A program made the position numbers and the translations under genes. Shown in pieces: positions 5,941 to 7,090 of a stretch of 7,090 bases of DNA. The notes beneath the pieces were generated by a model, which ran no database searches, was not told the origin of the DNA, and was given only the letters and a program-made list of their open reading frames with translations. Numbering within the stretch: the stretch's first letter is position 1; each line of letters begins with the position of its first letter. Source of the DNA: Syntrophomonadaceae bacterium (GTDB lineage Bacteria; Bacillota; Syntrophomonadia; Syntrophomonadales; Syntrophomonadaceae). The DNA lies in NCBI GenBank assembly GCA_028686565.1, contig JAQUBU010000115.1:1-7090 (forward strand). The letters are read 5' to 3'.

Positions 5941-6000
5941 AATACTCACCCCTTATTTAGAATATTCTTTAAATAATATTCTCGGGTGAGCATTAGTATT
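5941..6000 (-). promoter_or_regulatory. Hairpin covering the ribosome binding site before vanW
   Basis: On the minus-strand transcript CUCACCC (5990-5984) pairs with GGGUGAG (5951-5945), and AGAAUAUU (5982-5975) pairs with AAUAUUCU (5966-5959) around AUUUAAAG. The outer 3' arm is part of AAGGGGUGAG, the only ribosome-site-like sequence before vanW, so folding would hide it. An outermost AAUA/UAUU pairing extends the fold with a bulge. This could be a translational control element or simply a weak transcription attenuator; no U-tract follows immediately, although UAUUAUUUUUU comes after the arm. Confidence 0.55.
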
Positions 6001-6027
6001 CAGTTTATTATTGCTAGCATCTGTCCC

Positions 6028-6141
6028 GGATCTTTAAGCATCAGAAGAAACTGCGGAGCAGTTTCTTTCGCACCGCTGCAACGAGGCAGGGGATTAAACC
6101 GCCGCCAGTTTTGTTAATAAGCCCCCCTCGCTTAAAGAATC
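6028..6141 (-). other. Highly structured RNA segment of unknown class upstream of vanW
   Basis: TCTTTAAGC (6031-6039) and GCTTAAAGA (6130-6138) close a domain with a perfect 9-bp helix, extended by GA/TC with one bulge. Inside it, read on the minus strand, are one arm CGAGGGGGG.../CCCC-UG-CCUCG (6130-6122 with 6092-6082), tipped by AAACUG-GCGG-CGGUUU, and a second perfect 10-bp hairpin AAGAAACUGC-UCC-GCAGUUUCUU (6067-6045). There is no ORF. It lies 11 bp after the stop of the upstream membrane gene and about 120 bp before vanW. It may be an untranslated-leader RNA, the terminator region of the exporter gene (the U-tract is poor), or a small non-autonomous repeat. I do not recognise a riboswitch consensus. 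Confidence 0.5.
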
Positions 6142-6152
6142 TTTTCGCCTCG

Positions 6153-7090
6153 TTATATCTCCATATTTTGGTATAGCCTGGTTCCCCATGTCATTAGAAA
6201 ATAGTACAACAGCAATGCTGTAAACCCAAAAGCAAAAAGCATAAATAATGCTGCGGGAATAGGAGAGTGAATAAAACGAATCACTATAAAAATAATAGCG
6301 CCGCCCAGGAGAATGGACAGCAGCATGGAAAAAACCACATTAAAATTCTGTTTGAATGCTTGCTGTTCATTTTCCCAATTAAGCTTGGGGTTGTATAAAT
6401 CAATAATCAAACCAGCCTCAATAACAGGTGTAATAGCTACCAGGCTCACAACTAACAGCAGGACGATAAAAACACCGTCCAAAGGCATCAGAATTCTCAC
6501 TGCCATGATAAGCAAGACTGCCCCGCTGACCCCCAATAGATAAGCAGAAAGCAATTTCGCCCTAATCTGCTGCCCATATGATAGGGGAATATACTTTGAT
6601 ATATAGAATTCCTTCCCTTCTCGGGATATCGATGTCGCCGTAATGGCGTTGGAGCCTGCCATAAAGACAATAATACCTATGATTACTGCCATCAGAATGG
6701 TCTGACCCTGAGCCCCATCCAGCAATTGTTCCCAGGGCATAGGCATAGCTTCTTTTTGATTATGCGATTGGATTAGGAAGGGAATTGTAATCAATACTGG
6801 TATCAGGAGATTGGTCATAACGCTGTTGATAAAATAGGTAGGGGTTCTGAACAGCAGACGCATCTCTTTGGCCCAATATGATAGTACCGGCGGCAAACCT
6901 TTTCCCTGACGCCGATATTCAGATTCACTCAGCTTTTTCCTTTTCGCAGTGGTTTCACTGGAGCCCACCAAACCTTTAAAATACATTTTTTCACCAGCCA
7001 GCCAGGCTAAAGCAACGCTCAGTAAAGAAATCCCGGCAAAAAGCAGAAGGTTCGCAAATCCCGCTAATCCATCCGCATTTATCAAGGCCA
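6153..7090 (-). CDS. ABC-exporter-like multi-span membrane protein (5' end beyond window)
   Basis: At least 312 codons of a very hydrophobic protein are visible, with about seven membrane segments: roughly 12-30, 85-107, 129-150, 172-195, 204-228, 251-270 and 275-302, counting from the TTG at 7085. A hydrophilic stretch (SETTAKRKKLSESEYRRQGK, about 42-61) separates the first two. The sequence SREGKEFYISKYIPLSYGQQ between spans, and the layout, resemble the C-terminal half of large putative ABC-2-type exporter permeases of clostridia, which are usually about 500-560 residues. The frame stays open from 7085 to the window edge with no ribosome binding site before the TTG, so I treat the gene as truncated by the window rather than starting there. 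Substrate is unknown; an ATP-binding subunit would be expected upstream. It is co-directional with the vanW group but separated from it by 241 bp of structured spacer, so it may be its own unit. Confidence 0.8.
   Translation of the reverse strand, partial: ALINADGLAGFANLLLFAGISLLSVALAWLAGEKMYFKGLVGSSETTAKRKKLSESEYRRQGKGLPPVLSYWAKEMRLLFRTPTYFINSVMTNLLIPVLITIPFLIQSHNQKEAMPMPWEQLLDGAQGQTILMAVIIGIIVFMAGSNAITATSISREGKEFYISKYIPLSYGQQIRAKLLSAYLLGVSGAVLLIMAVRILMPLDGVFIVLLLVVSLVAITPVIEAGLIIDLYNPKLNWENEQQAFKQNFNVVFSMLLSILLGGAIIFIVIRFIHSPIPAALFMLFAFGFTALLLYYFLMTWGTRLYQNMEI

Noticed and set aside
673..6000. Two shared 9-mers, ATTAGTATT (673-681, 5992-6000) and CTTAAAGAA (720-728, 6131-6139), in the same order in both structured regions
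   Set aside because: Both are AT-rich and short, their spacing differs (47 versus about 140 bases) and nothing else aligns, so chance is the better explanation.
6045..6067. The 10-bp hairpin as a classic terminator for the exporter gene
   Set aside because: On the minus strand only UUUCUUCUG follows the stem, a poor U-tract, and the loop is just three bases; I could not support a terminator call.
1..7090. CRISPR array, tRNA or rRNA genes, integron attC or phage attachment site
   Set aside because: No regularly spaced repeats, cloverleaf, rRNA-like blocks or attC core sites (GTTRRRY/RYYYAAC) were seen on reading both strands.

Overview
The window looks like a chromosomal segment from a spore-forming, low-to-moderate GC Firmicute, most likely a clostridium. 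The evidence is a minus-strand run of sporulation and cell-envelope genes that partly matches the Bacillus subtilis order ylxY - mlpA(ymxG/pepR) - ymxH. Strong AAGGAGG-type ribosome binding sites, frequent TTG starts and moderately AT-rich spacers fit this. I cannot name a species; a syntrophic or anaerobic clostridial lineage is only a guess.

Layout, read right to left along the main (minus) strand: the C-terminal part of a multi-membrane-span ABC-exporter-like protein (7090-6153, cut by the window edge); a 241-bp spacer with two strong RNA folds (6141-6028 and 6000-5941); a VanW-family protein with an uncertain start (5911-5090); a YlxY-type polysaccharide deacetylase-like sporulation protein (5088-4342); a DacF-type D-Ala-D-Ala carboxypeptidase (4361-3222); an M16 zinc peptidase of the PepR/YmxG type, split only by one in-frame TAG (3142-1868); dUTPase (1836-1399); and a YlmC/YmxH-type PRC-barrel sporulation protein (1386-1117). 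The genes from vanW to ymxH are tightly spaced or overlapping and are probably an operon. They join peptidoglycan tailoring (VanW, YlxY, DacF) with a processing protease, a nucleotide-pool enzyme and a small sporulation protein.

Immediately after the ymxH stop lies a decayed REP-associated (IS200-like, Y1) transposase element with imperfect inverted ends and only about 39 codons of transposase (1116-849). Next comes a promoter-to-terminator unit of about 210 nt without a convincing ORF (about 800-590 on the minus strand). It has an extended -10 sigma-A-type promoter, three predicted hairpins and an 11-bp intrinsic terminator. Two of its hairpins display nearly the same apical loop. I regard this as a probable small RNA gene of unknown class and the most interesting item in the window. 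Farther left are a 78-residue helix-turn-helix protein (357-121) and perhaps the tail of a convergent plus-strand gene.

The main oddities are the twin-loop RNA, the amber codon in an otherwise intact M16 peptidase, the ribosome-site-masking hairpin and out-of-frame ATG before vanW, and the transposase remnant that abuts the ymxH stop codon.
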